Shown: piece after piece, positions 1 through 8,833 of the stretch
Layout of the letters: each line of letters begins with the position of its first letter
Position numbering within the stretch: position 1 is the first letter of the stretch
Source of the DNA: SZUA-320 sp963707875
GTDB taxonomy: Bacteria > Gemmatimonadota > Gemmatimonadetes > Gemmatimonadales > GWC2-71-9
NCBI GenBank assembly: GCA_963707875.1
Contig: CAVPRU010000003.1
Location: 372,001 to 436,000 of the forward strand
Direction of reading: 5' to 3'
DNA length: 64,000 nucleotides
Position numbers and translations under genes: made by a program
The notes under the pieces: model-generated
Databases searched by the model: none
What the model was told of the DNA's origin: nothing
The model's input: the letters and a program-made list of their open reading frames with translations, nothing else

Positions 1-2
1 CC

Positions 3-770
3 TCGGCGGAGGCCTACTGGAGTCATCTGGACGGGCTCCGCGACGAACTCGGCGCCCACCAGACGCTCGGCACCGTGGTTCACAGCATTCGGGCCGCCTC
101 CCTGGAAGAACTGGCGTCGGTCCATGAGGGAGCCGTCGCCCGGGACCTGCCGCTTCACATGCATGTCGAGGAGCAGCGGCAGGAGATCCTCGAATGCGTC
201 GCGGCCTACGGAAAGACCCCGATGCGGGCCATCCTCGATGCCATCGGCGACGCCTCCCGCCTCACCGCGGTCCACTGCACCCATACCACCGACGAGGACC
301 GGGGCGCCTTGCTGGCCAGCGGCGGGCGGATCTGCCTCTGTCCGATGACGGAAGCCAACCTGGGCGACGGTCTGACTTCGCTCGATGGGGTCGAGGCGGC
401 CCGCTGCGCCCTGGGCACCGACTCGAACGCCCGGATCGACATGTTCGAGGAAATGCGGTGGCTCGAGTACGGCCAGAGGCTCCGGGGGGAATCCCGGGGC
501 ACCATGGTGGACGAGAGTGGCGAAGTTGCCCGAACCCTGCTCGACATCGCCACCCAGGGCGGCTCCAGCAGCCTGAGAGTGCCGGCCGGCACGATTGCCA
601 CGGGCGCCCTGGCGGATTTCACCGCTGTGGACATCGAATCGCCACTCCTGGCCGGCACCCCACCGGTCACCCTCCTCGAAGCTATGGTCTTCGGGGCCGA
701 TGGGAGGATCGTCACCGCCACCGCCGTCGGCGGACACTGGATGGTTCATCAGCCGGTCACTGGCCCATGA
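3..770 (+). CDS. hutF: Formimidoylglutamate deiminase (HutF), N-terminus outside window
   Basis: Metal-dependent amidohydrolase that converts N-formimidoyl-L-glutamate to N-formyl-L-glutamate plus ammonia in histidine degradation; expected in the cytoplasm. The frame is open to the left edge, so the first metal-binding His pair lies outside and only about 255 C-terminal residues are seen. These include HMHVEEQ, VHCTHT (metal-binding His region), LCPMTEANLGDG, GTDSNARID (metal Asp) and EMRWLEYGQRL, a series characteristic of HutF. The GTG at 75 is internal, because the reading frame and its similarity continue upstream of it. The TGA at 768-770 overlaps the ATG of the next gene at 767, so the two are probably translationally coupled. 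Confidence 0.9.
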   Translation, partial: SAEAYWSHLDGLRDELGAHQTLGTVVHSIRAASLEELASVHEGAVARDLPLHMHVEEQRQEILECVAAYGKTPMRAILDAIGDASRLTAVHCTHTTDEDRGALLASGGRICLCPMTEANLGDGLTSLDGVEAARCALGTDSNARIDMFEEMRWLEYGQRLRGESRGTMVDESGEVARTLLDIATQGGSSSLRVPAGTIATGALADFTAVDIESPLLAGTPPVTLLEAMVFGADGRIVTATAVGGHWMVHQPVTGP

Positions 771-1651
771 TGCTGAGGGTGGGAGCCGAGTCCAACGTCA
801 CCCCGCTCCGGTCAGTGCTGGTCAAGTCGGTGGAGGCCGGCTGGCACGATCAGGCTACGGCCGATAGCGAATGGCAGGCGTTCCACTATCCCGCCTCACC
901 GGATTATGCCCGGGCGGTCGACGAGCACCGGGCACTGGAGGCGCTGCTGCGGGAACAGCAGATCGAGGTCCATCAGCTGCCCCCCGCCGCCGGCACCGGG
1001 CTCGATTCGATCTATACCCACGATCCCCTCATCCTGACCTCCCGTGGCGCCATCCTCTGTCGCATGGGCAAGTCCGCCCGCTCAAGGGAGCCCGAAGCAG
1101 CCCGGCTCTGGCTCGAGGCCGCCGGGATTCAGGTGCTCGGTGCCATCGAGGGGGCCGGGCTGCTGGAAGGTGGCGACCTGGTCTGGCTCGATTCCGGGAC
1201 GGTGGCCGTCGGTGAGGGCTACCGCACCAACGCCGAGGGCATCCGGCAGGTGAGGAACCTGCTGGGAGGGTTGGTGGACGAGGTGATCACGGTCCCGCTC
1301 CCCCACTGGAGCGGCCCGGGCGACTGTCTCCACCTCATGTCCCTGATCAGCCCGATCGACAGCGACCTCGCGGTGGTCTATTCCCCGCTGCTCCCGGTCC
1401 CCTTCCGGCGACTGCTGCTGGATCGCGGCTATGATCTGGTGGAGGTGCCCGAACCCGAGTTCGTCACCATGGGACCGAACGTGCTGGCCCTGGGGCCGCG
1501 GTGCTGCCTGGTGCTGGAGGGCAACCCTCTGACACGGCGGCGGCTGGAAGCGGCGGGGGCGGCCGTCCTGTCCTACCGCGGCGAAGAGATTTCGCTCAAG
1601 GGCGGTGGGGGTCCCACCTGCCTGACTCGTCCCCTGCTCCGACACTCCTGA
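767..1651 (+). CDS. Dimethylarginine dimethylaminohydrolase-like amidinohydrolase
   Basis: A 294-residue pentein-fold enzyme of the DDAH/arginine-deiminase group, hydrolysing a guanidino group of arginine derivatives. Visible features are THDPLIL (substrate-binding Asp loop), LLEGGDLVWL (family Glu-Gly-Gly-Asp), GDCLHLMSLI (catalytic His) and GGGGPTCLTRPL near the C-terminus carrying the nucleophilic Cys. The length is normal for the family. The ATG at 767 overlaps the hutF stop (ATGA); the frame is open much further upstream, but that part is antisense-like noise over hutF. Pairing with hutF suggests joint use of histidine and arginine derivatives. The exact substrate (dimethylarginine, arginine or another) cannot be read from the sequence. 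Confidence 0.85.
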   Translation: MMLRVGAESNVTPLRSVLVKSVEAGWHDQATADSEWQAFHYPASPDYARAVDEHRALEALLREQQIEVHQLPPAAGTGLDSIYTHDPLILTSRGAILCRMGKSARSREPEAARLWLEAAGIQVLGAIEGAGLLEGGDLVWLDSGTVAVGEGYRTNAEGIRQVRNLLGGLVDEVITVPLPHWSGPGDCLHLMSLISPIDSDLAVVYSPLLPVPFRRLLLDRGYDLVEVPEPEFVTMGPNVLALGPRCCLVLEGNPLTRRRLEAAGAAVLSYRGEEISLKGGGGPTCLTRPLLRHS

Positions 1652-1661
1652 GGAGAAGCCG

Positions 1662-2888
1662 ATGCATCGTGTGCTTCGTTCCGCCTGCCACCTGAGCGCG
1701 TCAGCAGGGCTGCTCGTGTTCACCTCCGTCCCGCTGGCGGCCGCGCAACAGCCGAGGGCCCGGGATCTGGGGATCCCGCTGCAGGGACAGCCCGGGCCAC
1801 TCAACGCCATTACCGACGTGGCGGGGGTCGAGGTGGGTCACACCACCATCATCCGGGGCTCCGGGCCGCGAGTGGTCGGACAGGGACCGGTCCGGACCGG
1901 GGTCACCGCCGTCCTGCCGCGAGGGCGCACCGCCACCGACGAGGTATTCGCCGCCTGGTTTACCCTGAACGGCAACGGGGAGATGACCGGCACCACCTGG
2001 GTCGAGGAGTCCGGTCAGCTCGGCGGTCCCGTCATGATCACCAACACCCACAGCGTGGGGGTGGTACAGAGCGCCACGGTGGAGTGGGCGGTCAAGCGGA
2101 ACAAGGCGTTTGCCTGGTCGCTCCCGGTGGTGGCGGAAACCTGGGATGGCGACCTCAACGACATCAACGGCTTCCACGTGACCAGGGAGGATGCCTGGAA
2201 GGCGATCGACGCCGCCCGGAGCGGACCGGTGCTGGAGGGCGCCGTGGGCGGTGGGACCGGGATGATGTGCCACGAGTTCAAGGGCGGGATCGGCACCGCC
2301 TCGCGCCGGTTGCCGATCGCCGGCACCGAGTACACGGTCGGCGTGCTGGTGCAGTGCAACTATGGCCTCCGCCGGCAGTTCCGGCTCGGGGGGATTCCGG
2401 CCAATGAAGCGTTTGCCCAGCCGATGCCCTGCTACCGCGGCACCATGCCGGCCAATCCGGAGTACGCCGCCTGTCCGGCGCCGGGCGAGGAGGCCGGCCC
2501 TGGTCCGGTACGGGAAGAGAAAGGGTCAATCATCATCGTCATCGCCACCGACGCCCCGCTCCTGCCCCATCAGCTCAAGCGGCTGGTGAAGCGGGCCGCA
2601 CTGGGGATCGGTCGAATGGGGGGCATCGCCAGCAACGGCTCGGGGGATATCTTCCTCGCCTTCAGCACCCAGCCGGTCAACGAAGAAGGCCCGGCGGCCA
2701 CCTGGCCGGTAACGATGTTCCTCAACAACCGGATCTCCCCGCTGTTCGAGGCCACCGTTCAGGCCACCGAAGAGGCGATCCTCAATGCCCTGGTTGCGGC
2801 CCGCGACATGGTGGGTGCCGACGACCTCTTTGTCCCGGCGCTTCCCCACGAGGCGGTCGGGGCATTCGTCCAGCGGACCCACCGCTAA
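1662..2888 (+). CDS. Secreted P1/S58 family aminopeptidase (DmpA-like)
   Basis: A 408-residue member of the DmpA/ornithine acetyltransferase fold, which self-cleaves to expose an N-terminal nucleophile and removes N-terminal D- or L-residues from peptides. Residues 1-29 form a signal peptide ending AAAQQ. Family landmarks are ITDVAGVEVGHTT near the mature N-terminus, NTHSVGVV, GAVGGGTGM, GGIGTASR (expected self-cleavage and nucleophile region) and ASNGSGDIFLAFST. The start has an AGGAGAAG ribosome binding site just upstream, 10 bases after the preceding stop. It is probably cotranscribed with the amidinohydrolase upstream and the M28 peptidases downstream, giving a peptide-use set. D- versus L-specificity is not determinable here. 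Confidence 0.9.
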   Translation: MHRVLRSACHLSASAGLLVFTSVPLAAAQQPRARDLGIPLQGQPGPLNAITDVAGVEVGHTTIIRGSGPRVVGQGPVRTGVTAVLPRGRTATDEVFAAWFTLNGNGEMTGTTWVEESGQLGGPVMITNTHSVGVVQSATVEWAVKRNKAFAWSLPVVAETWDGDLNDINGFHVTREDAWKAIDAARSGPVLEGAVGGGTGMMCHEFKGGIGTASRRLPIAGTEYTVGVLVQCNYGLRRQFRLGGIPANEAFAQPMPCYRGTMPANPEYAACPAPGEEAGPGPVREEKGSIIIVIATDAPLLPHQLKRLVKRAALGIGRMGGIASNGSGDIFLAFSTQPVNEEGPAATWPVTMFLNNRISPLFEATVQATEEAILNALVAARDMVGADDLFVPALPHEAVGAFVQRTHR

Positions 2889-2925
2889 GCGCATCCCACG
2901 ATTCTCACCCCAGACCAGAGTGAAC

Positions 2926-4299
2926 ATGCGTCCCTTCCGGCTCTCCCTGCTCGTCCTCACCACGGTGCTCCTTGGTGTGGCCCCTGCGGCGGCCCAACCC
3001 TCCGAGGTGGCCAGCTACCGCCAGACCGCCGATCGGATCATCGCCGCGGCCCTTGCCGACAGCAGCGCCTGGAACCGGCTGGCCGAGATGGCGGACAGCT
3101 ATGGACCGCGCCTGAGCGGGTCGGCCAATCTGGAACAGGCCATCGACTGGATGCTCGCCCAGATGGCCAGCGACGGCCTCGATCGCGTCCGGGGAGAACC
3201 GGTGATGGTCCCGCACTGGGTGCGGGGCGCCGAATCGGTCACCCTGATCGAGCCCCGCATCAGTAACCTCGCGATGCTCGGGCTTGGCGGCAGCGTGGGA
3301 ACCCCGGCGGGCGGGATCACCGCCGAAGTGCTGGTGGTGTCGAGTTTCGACGAACTGAGGACCAGGGCGGCGGAGGCCCGAGGGAAGATCGTACTGTTCG
3401 ACGTCCCGTTCACCAACTACGGCACCACGGTCCAGTATCGGGTCAATGGAGCCGTCGAGGCCGCCAAGGTGGGAGCCCTCGCCTCCCTGATCCGGAGTGT
3501 CGGTCCGGTCTCCCTCAACACCCCGCACACCGGAGTGATGATCTACGACTCGACCGTCACCCGGATTCCGGCGGCCGCCCTGACTCTTGAGGGAGCCGCG
3601 ATGCTCCACCGGATGCGGGATCGCGGACAGCGGGTGGTGGTCCGATTGGAGATGGCGGCTCAGACGCTGCCCGATGCTCCATCGCGAAACGTGGTGTCGG
3701 AACTCCGTGGTCGGGAGTTCCCTGAACAGGTGGTCGTCATGGGCGGCCACATCGACTCCTGGGATGTGGGCCAGGGCGCGGTGGACGACGGCGGCGGCGT
3801 GGTGGTGGCGTGGGAAGCGCTCCGGGTTCTCAAGCGGCTGGGCCTGACTCCGCGACGGACCATCCGGGTGGTGGGGTGGACCAACGAAGAGAATGGCAGT
3901 CAGGGTGGGTTGGCGTACCGGGACCAGAACAGCGATGCCGGCCGCAACCACCTTCTGGCCATCGAGTCGGATGGCGGGGTCTTCGCCCCGAGTGGATGGG
4001 GTTTTACCGGCGGGGATTCGGCCCGGGCCATCATTCAGGCGGTGGCCGGTCTGCTGGAGCCGGTGGGGGCCAACCTGGTGCGCCCGGCGGGTGGCGGCGC
4101 CGACATCGGACCGATCATGCAGCAGGGCGTCCCCGGTCTGTCGCACGTGGTGGATGGAACCCGCTATTTTTGGTATCATCACACCCATGCGGATACGGTG
4201 GACAAGCTCGATCCGCGGGAGATGGCGATGAACGTCGCGGCGATGGCGGTGATGGCGTATGTCATCGCGGATCTGCCCCAACCGCTGCCGCGGCGCTGA
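2926..4299 (+). CDS. Secreted M28 zinc peptidase, carboxypeptidase Q-like
   Basis: A 457-residue exopeptidase of family M28 with a signal peptide (residues 1-22, ending AAAQ), a protease-associated domain around residues 120-230 and a catalytic domain after about residue 235. Zinc and catalytic motifs are GGHIDSWDVGQGAVDDGGG, WTNEENGSQGG, AIESDGG and a late YHHTHADTVDKLD supplying the last metal His. The HIDSWDVGQGA stretch is closer to plasma glutamate carboxypeptidase/carboxypeptidase Q than to bacterial leucyl aminopeptidases. I take the ATG at 2926 because it starts the signal peptide; a GTG two codons earlier is possible. It lies 37 bases after the DmpA-like gene. Confidence 0.93.
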   Translation: MRPFRLSLLVLTTVLLGVAPAAAQPSEVASYRQTADRIIAAALADSSAWNRLAEMADSYGPRLSGSANLEQAIDWMLAQMASDGLDRVRGEPVMVPHWVRGAESVTLIEPRISNLAMLGLGGSVGTPAGGITAEVLVVSSFDELRTRAAEARGKIVLFDVPFTNYGTTVQYRVNGAVEAAKVGALASLIRSVGPVSLNTPHTGVMIYDSTVTRIPAAALTLEGAAMLHRMRDRGQRVVVRLEMAAQTLPDAPSRNVVSELRGREFPEQVVVMGGHIDSWDVGQGAVDDGGGVVVAWEALRVLKRLGLTPRRTIRVVGWTNEENGSQGGLAYRDQNSDAGRNHLLAIESDGGVFAPSGWGFTGGDSARAIIQAVAGLLEPVGANLVRPAGGGADIGPIMQQGVPGLSHVVDGTRYFWYHHTHADTVDKLDPREMAMNVAAMAVMAYVIADLPQPLPRR

Positions 4300-4356
4300 A
4301 CCTTGACCCGCCCGATGTGCGTAGGGTCACCGAACCTCACTTTCACCGGAAGGCAC

Positions 4357-6039
4357 ATGCTCCGTCACTTCTCCCGTAGCCTGGCCCTGTTGGCCCTGGT
4401 CCCCTGTCTGGCCCTGGCCCAGAACCCGAACAAGCACGTCCCCAAGCCGACCACGACCGCGATTACCGCCGCGGATCTGATGACCCGGCTCTACGTCTTT
4501 GCCGACGACTCCTTGCAGGGCCGGGAGGTGGGCACCGAGGGCCATCTCCGAGGCGCCCGGTACCTGGCCGGCGAACTGACCCGGCTCGGCCTGACCCCCG
4601 CGGGCGACGGCGGCACCTTCTACCAGGACTTCGTGCTGGACGTCACCGCGCCGGATCCCGCCACCACCGTCAAGGTGGGTGATGCGGTGCTCACCAGCGG
4701 AACTGATTTCATCATCTTCCCGGCCATCGGGCTTCCCGGCATCGGCAAGCCGTTCAGCGCCGAGAACGTCCCGGTCATCTATGGCGGCAAGATCGGCGAC
4801 GCCACCCTGATCTCCCCCGAAGCCGCCGCTGGCAAGCTGGTGCTCTTTGCCCCGGCGGACGGGCCCGGGGGGTGGCAGTTCTGGGGCCGGTTTGGGCCCG
4901 GGATGTATCAGCGGTACGCCTCTGCCGCCGGCCTGATGATCGCGGCCCTGGATGTGGTGCCTGGTGACCTGGCGGGCTACCTCGGCTCAACCCAGGTGGG
5001 GATGCACGAGGAGTCGGGCCAGCCGGCGCCCACCATCGCGCTGATGTATCTGACCACCGCGGCCGCCGAAAAGGTATTCGGCGGGCCGCTCAACGGCCTG
5101 ATGGCCGGCGCGGAGGGTCCGATCGGGACCGCCATCGGGGGGCCGGTCAAGCGGCCTTCCCCGATTCCGGGCCGCAATGTGGTGGCCATCGTTCCCGGCA
5201 CCGACCCGGTCCTCAAGCACCAGTACGTCGCGGTCGGCGCCCACAACGATCACGAAGGCATTCGCCGACCGGTGGAGCACGACTCGCTTCGGGCGTTCAA
5301 CACGGTGGTCCGGCCGGGCGGGGCGGAAGACGGCGACAAGCAGGCCACCGCCGAGCAGCTCCCGATCGTGCGGGCCCGGCTCGACAGCCTGCGGGCTCTC
5401 CGGGGGGCGCGGATCGACTCGATCATGAACGGAGCGGATGACGACGGCTCGGGCTCGATGGCGGTGCTCGAACTGGCGGAGTACCTGAAGGCCAACCCCG
5501 CCCGCCGGTCGATCGTCCTGATCTGGCACGCCGGCGAGGAGAAGGGACTCTTCGGGTCAGGCTGGTTTACCGACCATCCCACCGTGCCCCGCGACTCGAT
5601 CGTAGCCCAGATCAACCTGGATATGATCGGCCGAGGAGGCCCGGCCGACATCGCCGGGGGTGGCCCGGGTTACATCCAGCTGATTGGCTCGCGCCGGCTC
5701 TCGACCCAGCTGGGCGACCTGGTGGAGGCGGTGAACACCACGGGGAAGCACGGTTTCGGCTTCGACTACCAGTTCGACGCCAACGGGCACCCGGCCCAGT
5801 ACTACTGCCGGAGCGATCACTACATGTACGCCCGGTACGGGATTCCGGTGGTCTTCTTCAGCACCGGCAGCCATCCCGACTACCACCAGGTCACCGACGA
5901 GCCCCAGTACATCAACTATGAGAAGTATGCCCGGGTGACCTCGTTCGTCATGGATGTGGCCCGGACGGTGGCCAACCTCGACGCCCGGCCGGTGGTGGAC
6001 CATCCCAAGCCCGATCCGAAAGGACAGTGCAAGCAGTAG
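4357..6039 (+). CDS. Secreted M28 family zinc peptidase with PA domain
   Basis: A 560-residue second M28 peptidase, with signal peptide residues 1-21 (ending LALAQ), an inserted protease-associated domain at about 120-260, and the catalytic domain after it. Metal and catalytic residues lie in VGAHNDHEG, NGADDDGSGSM, WHAGEEKGLFGS, INLDMIGRGG and GSHPDYHQVTDEP. It is longer than the carboxypeptidase-Q-like neighbour and belongs to a different M28 branch, so the pair is not a recent duplication. The ATG at 4357 follows ACCGGAAGG and opens directly into the signal peptide; an in-frame ATG 18 codons earlier would bury it. It is likely to act in the periplasm or outside on peptides. Confidence 0.93.
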   Translation: MLRHFSRSLALLALVPCLALAQNPNKHVPKPTTTAITAADLMTRLYVFADDSLQGREVGTEGHLRGARYLAGELTRLGLTPAGDGGTFYQDFVLDVTAPDPATTVKVGDAVLTSGTDFIIFPAIGLPGIGKPFSAENVPVIYGGKIGDATLISPEAAAGKLVLFAPADGPGGWQFWGRFGPGMYQRYASAAGLMIAALDVVPGDLAGYLGSTQVGMHEESGQPAPTIALMYLTTAAAEKVFGGPLNGLMAGAEGPIGTAIGGPVKRPSPIPGRNVVAIVPGTDPVLKHQYVAVGAHNDHEGIRRPVEHDSLRAFNTVVRPGGAEDGDKQATAEQLPIVRARLDSLRALRGARIDSIMNGADDDGSGSMAVLELAEYLKANPARRSIVLIWHAGEEKGLFGSGWFTDHPTVPRDSIVAQINLDMIGRGGPADIAGGGPGYIQLIGSRRLSTQLGDLVEAVNTTGKHGFGFDYQFDANGHPAQYYCRSDHYMYARYGIPVVFFSTGSHPDYHQVTDEPQYINYEKYARVTSFVMDVARTVANLDARPVVDHPKPDPKGQCKQ

Positions 6040-6641
6040 CCGGTGCGCCCAATGGACCTCCGCTCAACGCGGGGGTCCCGGGCCGCCAGTCCGGGTTGTC
6101 GCCCCTCTGGGCCGAACGGCTCAAACGTCAGACCGCCCGGGTCCGGGCGCTGACGGCCACGCTCGATGCGGAGCGGCTTCTCTGGCGTCCGCCCGACGGC
6201 GGCTGGGGCGCGGCCCACGTCCTGGAGCATCTGGTCGTCACCGCGGACAACTACCTGCCGACGATGCGCCACCTGGCCTCCGAGGGCCCGGTGGCGCGAA
6301 ATCCCGAGAATGTGTGGTGGAAGGGCACTCTGGGAGGTCGCTTTCTGGTCCACGCGCTGAGAGCGCCTCGAAAGCTGCCGGCGCCCCGGGTGTTCCAGAT
6401 TGCCGGGCAACTGCGCCCCCAGGTGGCCGAGGCGTTCGTGGACCGGCAGGATGAGACGGTGCGTCTGCTGGAGCTGAGTCGGGACCGCCACTGGCGGAAG
6501 TGCCGACTCGCCTCACCCGCCAGCAGCCTGATCCGGCTCAATCTGGGCGACTGCTTTGCCGTCCTGGTCACCCACACCGACCGGCACCTGCTTCAACTGG
6601 AGCGGGTCCTCCGCCACCCCGGCTTTCCCAAGGCCCTCTAG
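6027..6641 (+). CDS. DinB family protein
   Basis: A 204-residue DinB/YfiT-like four-helix bundle protein. The metal-binding histidines of the fold appear in HVLEHLVVT (about residue 70) and LVTHTDRHLLQLERVL near the C-terminus. Members include thiol-dependent transferases (bacillithiol or mycothiol S-transferases) and stress proteins, but nothing here fixes the substrate. The only start that covers the first helix in this frame is the GTG at 6027, overlapping the end of the M28 gene by 13 bases. Its AAAGGA is unusually close, so the start is the weakest part of the call. The stop overlaps by a few bases the stop of the converging amidohydrolase. Confidence 0.8.
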   Translation: MQAVAGAPNGPPLNAGVPGRQSGLSPLWAERLKRQTARVRALTATLDAERLLWRPPDGGWGAAHVLEHLVVTADNYLPTMRHLASEGPVARNPENVWWKGTLGGRFLVHALRAPRKLPAPRVFQIAGQLRPQVAEAFVDRQDETVRLLELSRDRHWRKCRLASPASSLIRLNLGDCFAVLVTHTDRHLLQLERVLRHPGFPKAL

Positions 6642-8003
6642 CGCCGCAGGTCGTCGAGTCGACGGGCAATCTCCGCCTTGTCGTACCACTTTCCCCGCAC
6701 CATCACCCCGGCCCGCCGGGACCAGTTGCCGATGTCGTCCAGCGGATTGGCCTCCAGCAGCACCAGGTCAGCCCGGCGTCCCACCGCCACCGTCCCGAAC
6801 TCCTCCAGCTGTCCCACATGCTCGGCCACATTCCGCGACCCCATCTCCAGCGACTGGAACGGAGTGAATCCCGAGGCCACCATCGCGTTCAACTCCCGCT
6901 GAACCGAGAACCCCGGCACGTTCCACCACTGGGGAGCATCGGAGCCGAGCAGGAACGGAACGCCAGCCCGATAGAGCGCCTGCATCACCCGCCGCCGCAC
7001 CGCCAGATACCGGGCCGAGGACTCGGCGGTCAGCCCCAGGCTCCGGCGATTGTTGTCGGTCGCCTGCTTCCACTGGGCCACCGTGGCCGCCGGCCAGTAG
7101 CCCATCTCCGGCCAGGCCATCAGGGTCTCGGTGGGCAGCGTCCCGGCCACCGACTCGAACAGGCTCTGGGTCGGCACGATGGCCGTCCCGGCGGCCCTGG
7201 TGGCCACGACCAGCGCCGGCAGCTTCGACTCATCGAGGTAGTCGACCAGATTGAAGGCGAAGAACTGCGACTGGGTGCCCGCGACCGGGCGAGCCGTCCT
7301 TGACCATCGCCTCCAGATATCCATCCACATGGTCGATGGTCCACTGTCCGGCCCTGAGGGCCGGCACCAGCCCGACGTCGAGGGGGATGTGGCCGGCAAA
7401 CCTGATGTTGAGCCGACGGGCGGTGGCCGCCATCGAGTCGTAGACCACCCGCCCGATCCCGGGGTGAATCTTCATCAGGTCGTAGCCGGCGTTCTTCTGC
7501 TCGGCCACGGTCCGGATCGCGGTGGCGATATCCGGCAGGCTGTTGCCGTTGAGCGACGGACCGGTCGTGAGAATCGTCGGGCTCAGGATCTCCCCCCGGT
7601 TGGCCCGCTCCCGGAACGGCAGGTGGCGCGGGGCGCCGAGCATCCCCCGGACGGAGGTGACGCCATTCAGCGCGAAGTAGGCCAGGACCTTCTCGATCTC
7701 CGCGTCGGGCGCCTGGGCCTGCGGCGGGATGTGGCCGTGCATCTCGGCCAGACCCGGCATCAGGTACCGGTTGCGCCCATCGATCCGGGTGGCCCCTGCC
7801 GGAACCGTCACCTGCGCCGCAGGCCCGACCGCCACGATCCGCTGACCGCGCACCAGCACCGTCTGATCCCGAAGCACCCGGTCCCGATCCATCGGGAGGA
7901 CCGTGACGTTGGTGATGGCGGTGACGGACTCCTGGGCGGTGACGAAACCGACCGGAGCAACGATCAGGGCAGCGAGCAGGAGAGCAGCGGTTCGGCGCAA
8001 CAT
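6638..8003 (-). pseudogene. Secreted amidohydrolase, broken by one frameshift near 7288
   Basis: An imidazolonepropionase/dipeptidase-type amidohydrolase of about 455 residues with signal peptide MLRRTAALLLAALIV...TAQ. The first frame carries the metal HGH of AEMHGHIP and HPGIGRVVYD, and runs to DHVDGYLEAMVKDGS. The continuation (PVAGTQSQFFAFNL, LLGSDAPQWW with the metal Asp, GRRADLVLLEANPL) is in another frame. Removing one C from the CCC run (GGG at 7287-7289 on the plus strand) restores a single frame, so this is a one-base insertion: either a recent lesion or a homopolymer error. The ATG at 8003 has a GGAG about 8 bases upstream; a GTG at 8012 is a weaker alternative. Confidence 0.85.
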
Positions 8004-8067
8004 TGTGAGCACTCCAGTATGACGTGAGGGGGTCCTTGGGGCCTACGGTTGCCGGCGCCTGGTCGTT

Positions 8068-8829
8068 TCAGGGCTTCCGACTCACCCGGAGAAAAACCGG
8101 CCACTCGATCTGGTGGCGGAGGTCCGGCTCCCCCCAGCTCCCGGCGAGTTCCCCGGCCACCGCCGGGATCGGATCGGCCAGCTGATCCTCCCGGTAGCGG
8201 CGCACCGCCGACCAGGTGGCAAGGTACCCCACCAGCTCGGCCAGCGTCCAATTGGCCTTCAGCGCAAAGGTCGGAGGGGCCAGCTCCGGGAAGGGAAGTG
8301 TGACGGAGGCGTAGTGCTCGTCAACCAGCGCCCGGTCGGCGGTCCACCAGCGACCCACCGTTTCCTTGGAAAACCGGCGGACGATCGCCTCCAGCCTGGC
8401 GTCGTCCATGGTGAGGTCGCCATAGCCCCACACCGCGAGTACCCCACCCGGTCGGAGGACTCGGGTCACCTCGGCGAAGTACCGCTCCCGGTCGAACCAG
8501 TGGATCGCCTGTGCCGCGGTGGCGAGCGCCACGGTGCCGCTCTCCAGACCGCTCACGTGCGCCAGGGCCAGCCGGTAGTGAACCCTGGGATGGGGAACCG
8601 CGGCGGCAAGCTGGGCCTCGGAGGCATCGGTCGCCACCACGAGATGGAAGTGATCGGCCAGCCCCACCGCCGCCTGGCCGTTCCCGGTGCCGGCATCCCA
8701 GGCCAGGTCAGGCACGTCTACCAGAGAAGCGAGATACTCGAAGAGACTCGGGGGGTAGTCGGGGCGATACCTGGCGTACGCCTGGGAATCCCCGGAGAAA
8801 TAGTCCTTGAATTCCGGGTGGAGGGTCAT
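8068..8829 (-). CDS. Class I SAM-dependent methyltransferase
   Basis: A 253-residue UbiE/Methyltransf_11-type enzyme. The SAM-binding motif I reads AWDAGTGNGQAAVGL (about residues 38-52), followed by VVATDASEAQL (motif II acid) and VTRVLRPGGVLAVWGYGD (motif III). The AIHWFDRERYFAEV stretch is common in small-molecule and trans-aconitate-type methyltransferases. The substrate is unknown. The ATG at 8829 lies four bases after the stop of the deacylase gene upstream, so it is the last member of the coupled minus-strand set that begins at 13361. The open frame extends further upstream but without signal. Confidence 0.88.
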   Translation of the reverse strand: MTLHPEFKDYFSGDSQAYARYRPDYPPSLFEYLASLVDVPDLAWDAGTGNGQAAVGLADHFHLVVATDASEAQLAAAVPHPRVHYRLALAHVSGLESGTVALATAAQAIHWFDRERYFAEVTRVLRPGGVLAVWGYGDLTMDDARLEAIVRRFSKETVGRWWTADRALVDEHYASVTLPFPELAPPTFALKANWTLAELVGYLATWSAVRRYREDQLADPIPAVAGELAGSWGEPDLRHQIEWPVFLRVSRKP

Positions 8830-8833
8830 CGTC

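Noticed and set aside
4303..4327. TTGACC / TAGGGT as a promoter for the second M28 gene
   Set aside because: The spacer is only 13 bases; spacing does not fit a usual promoter, and the gene could be cotranscribed with the first M28 peptidase.
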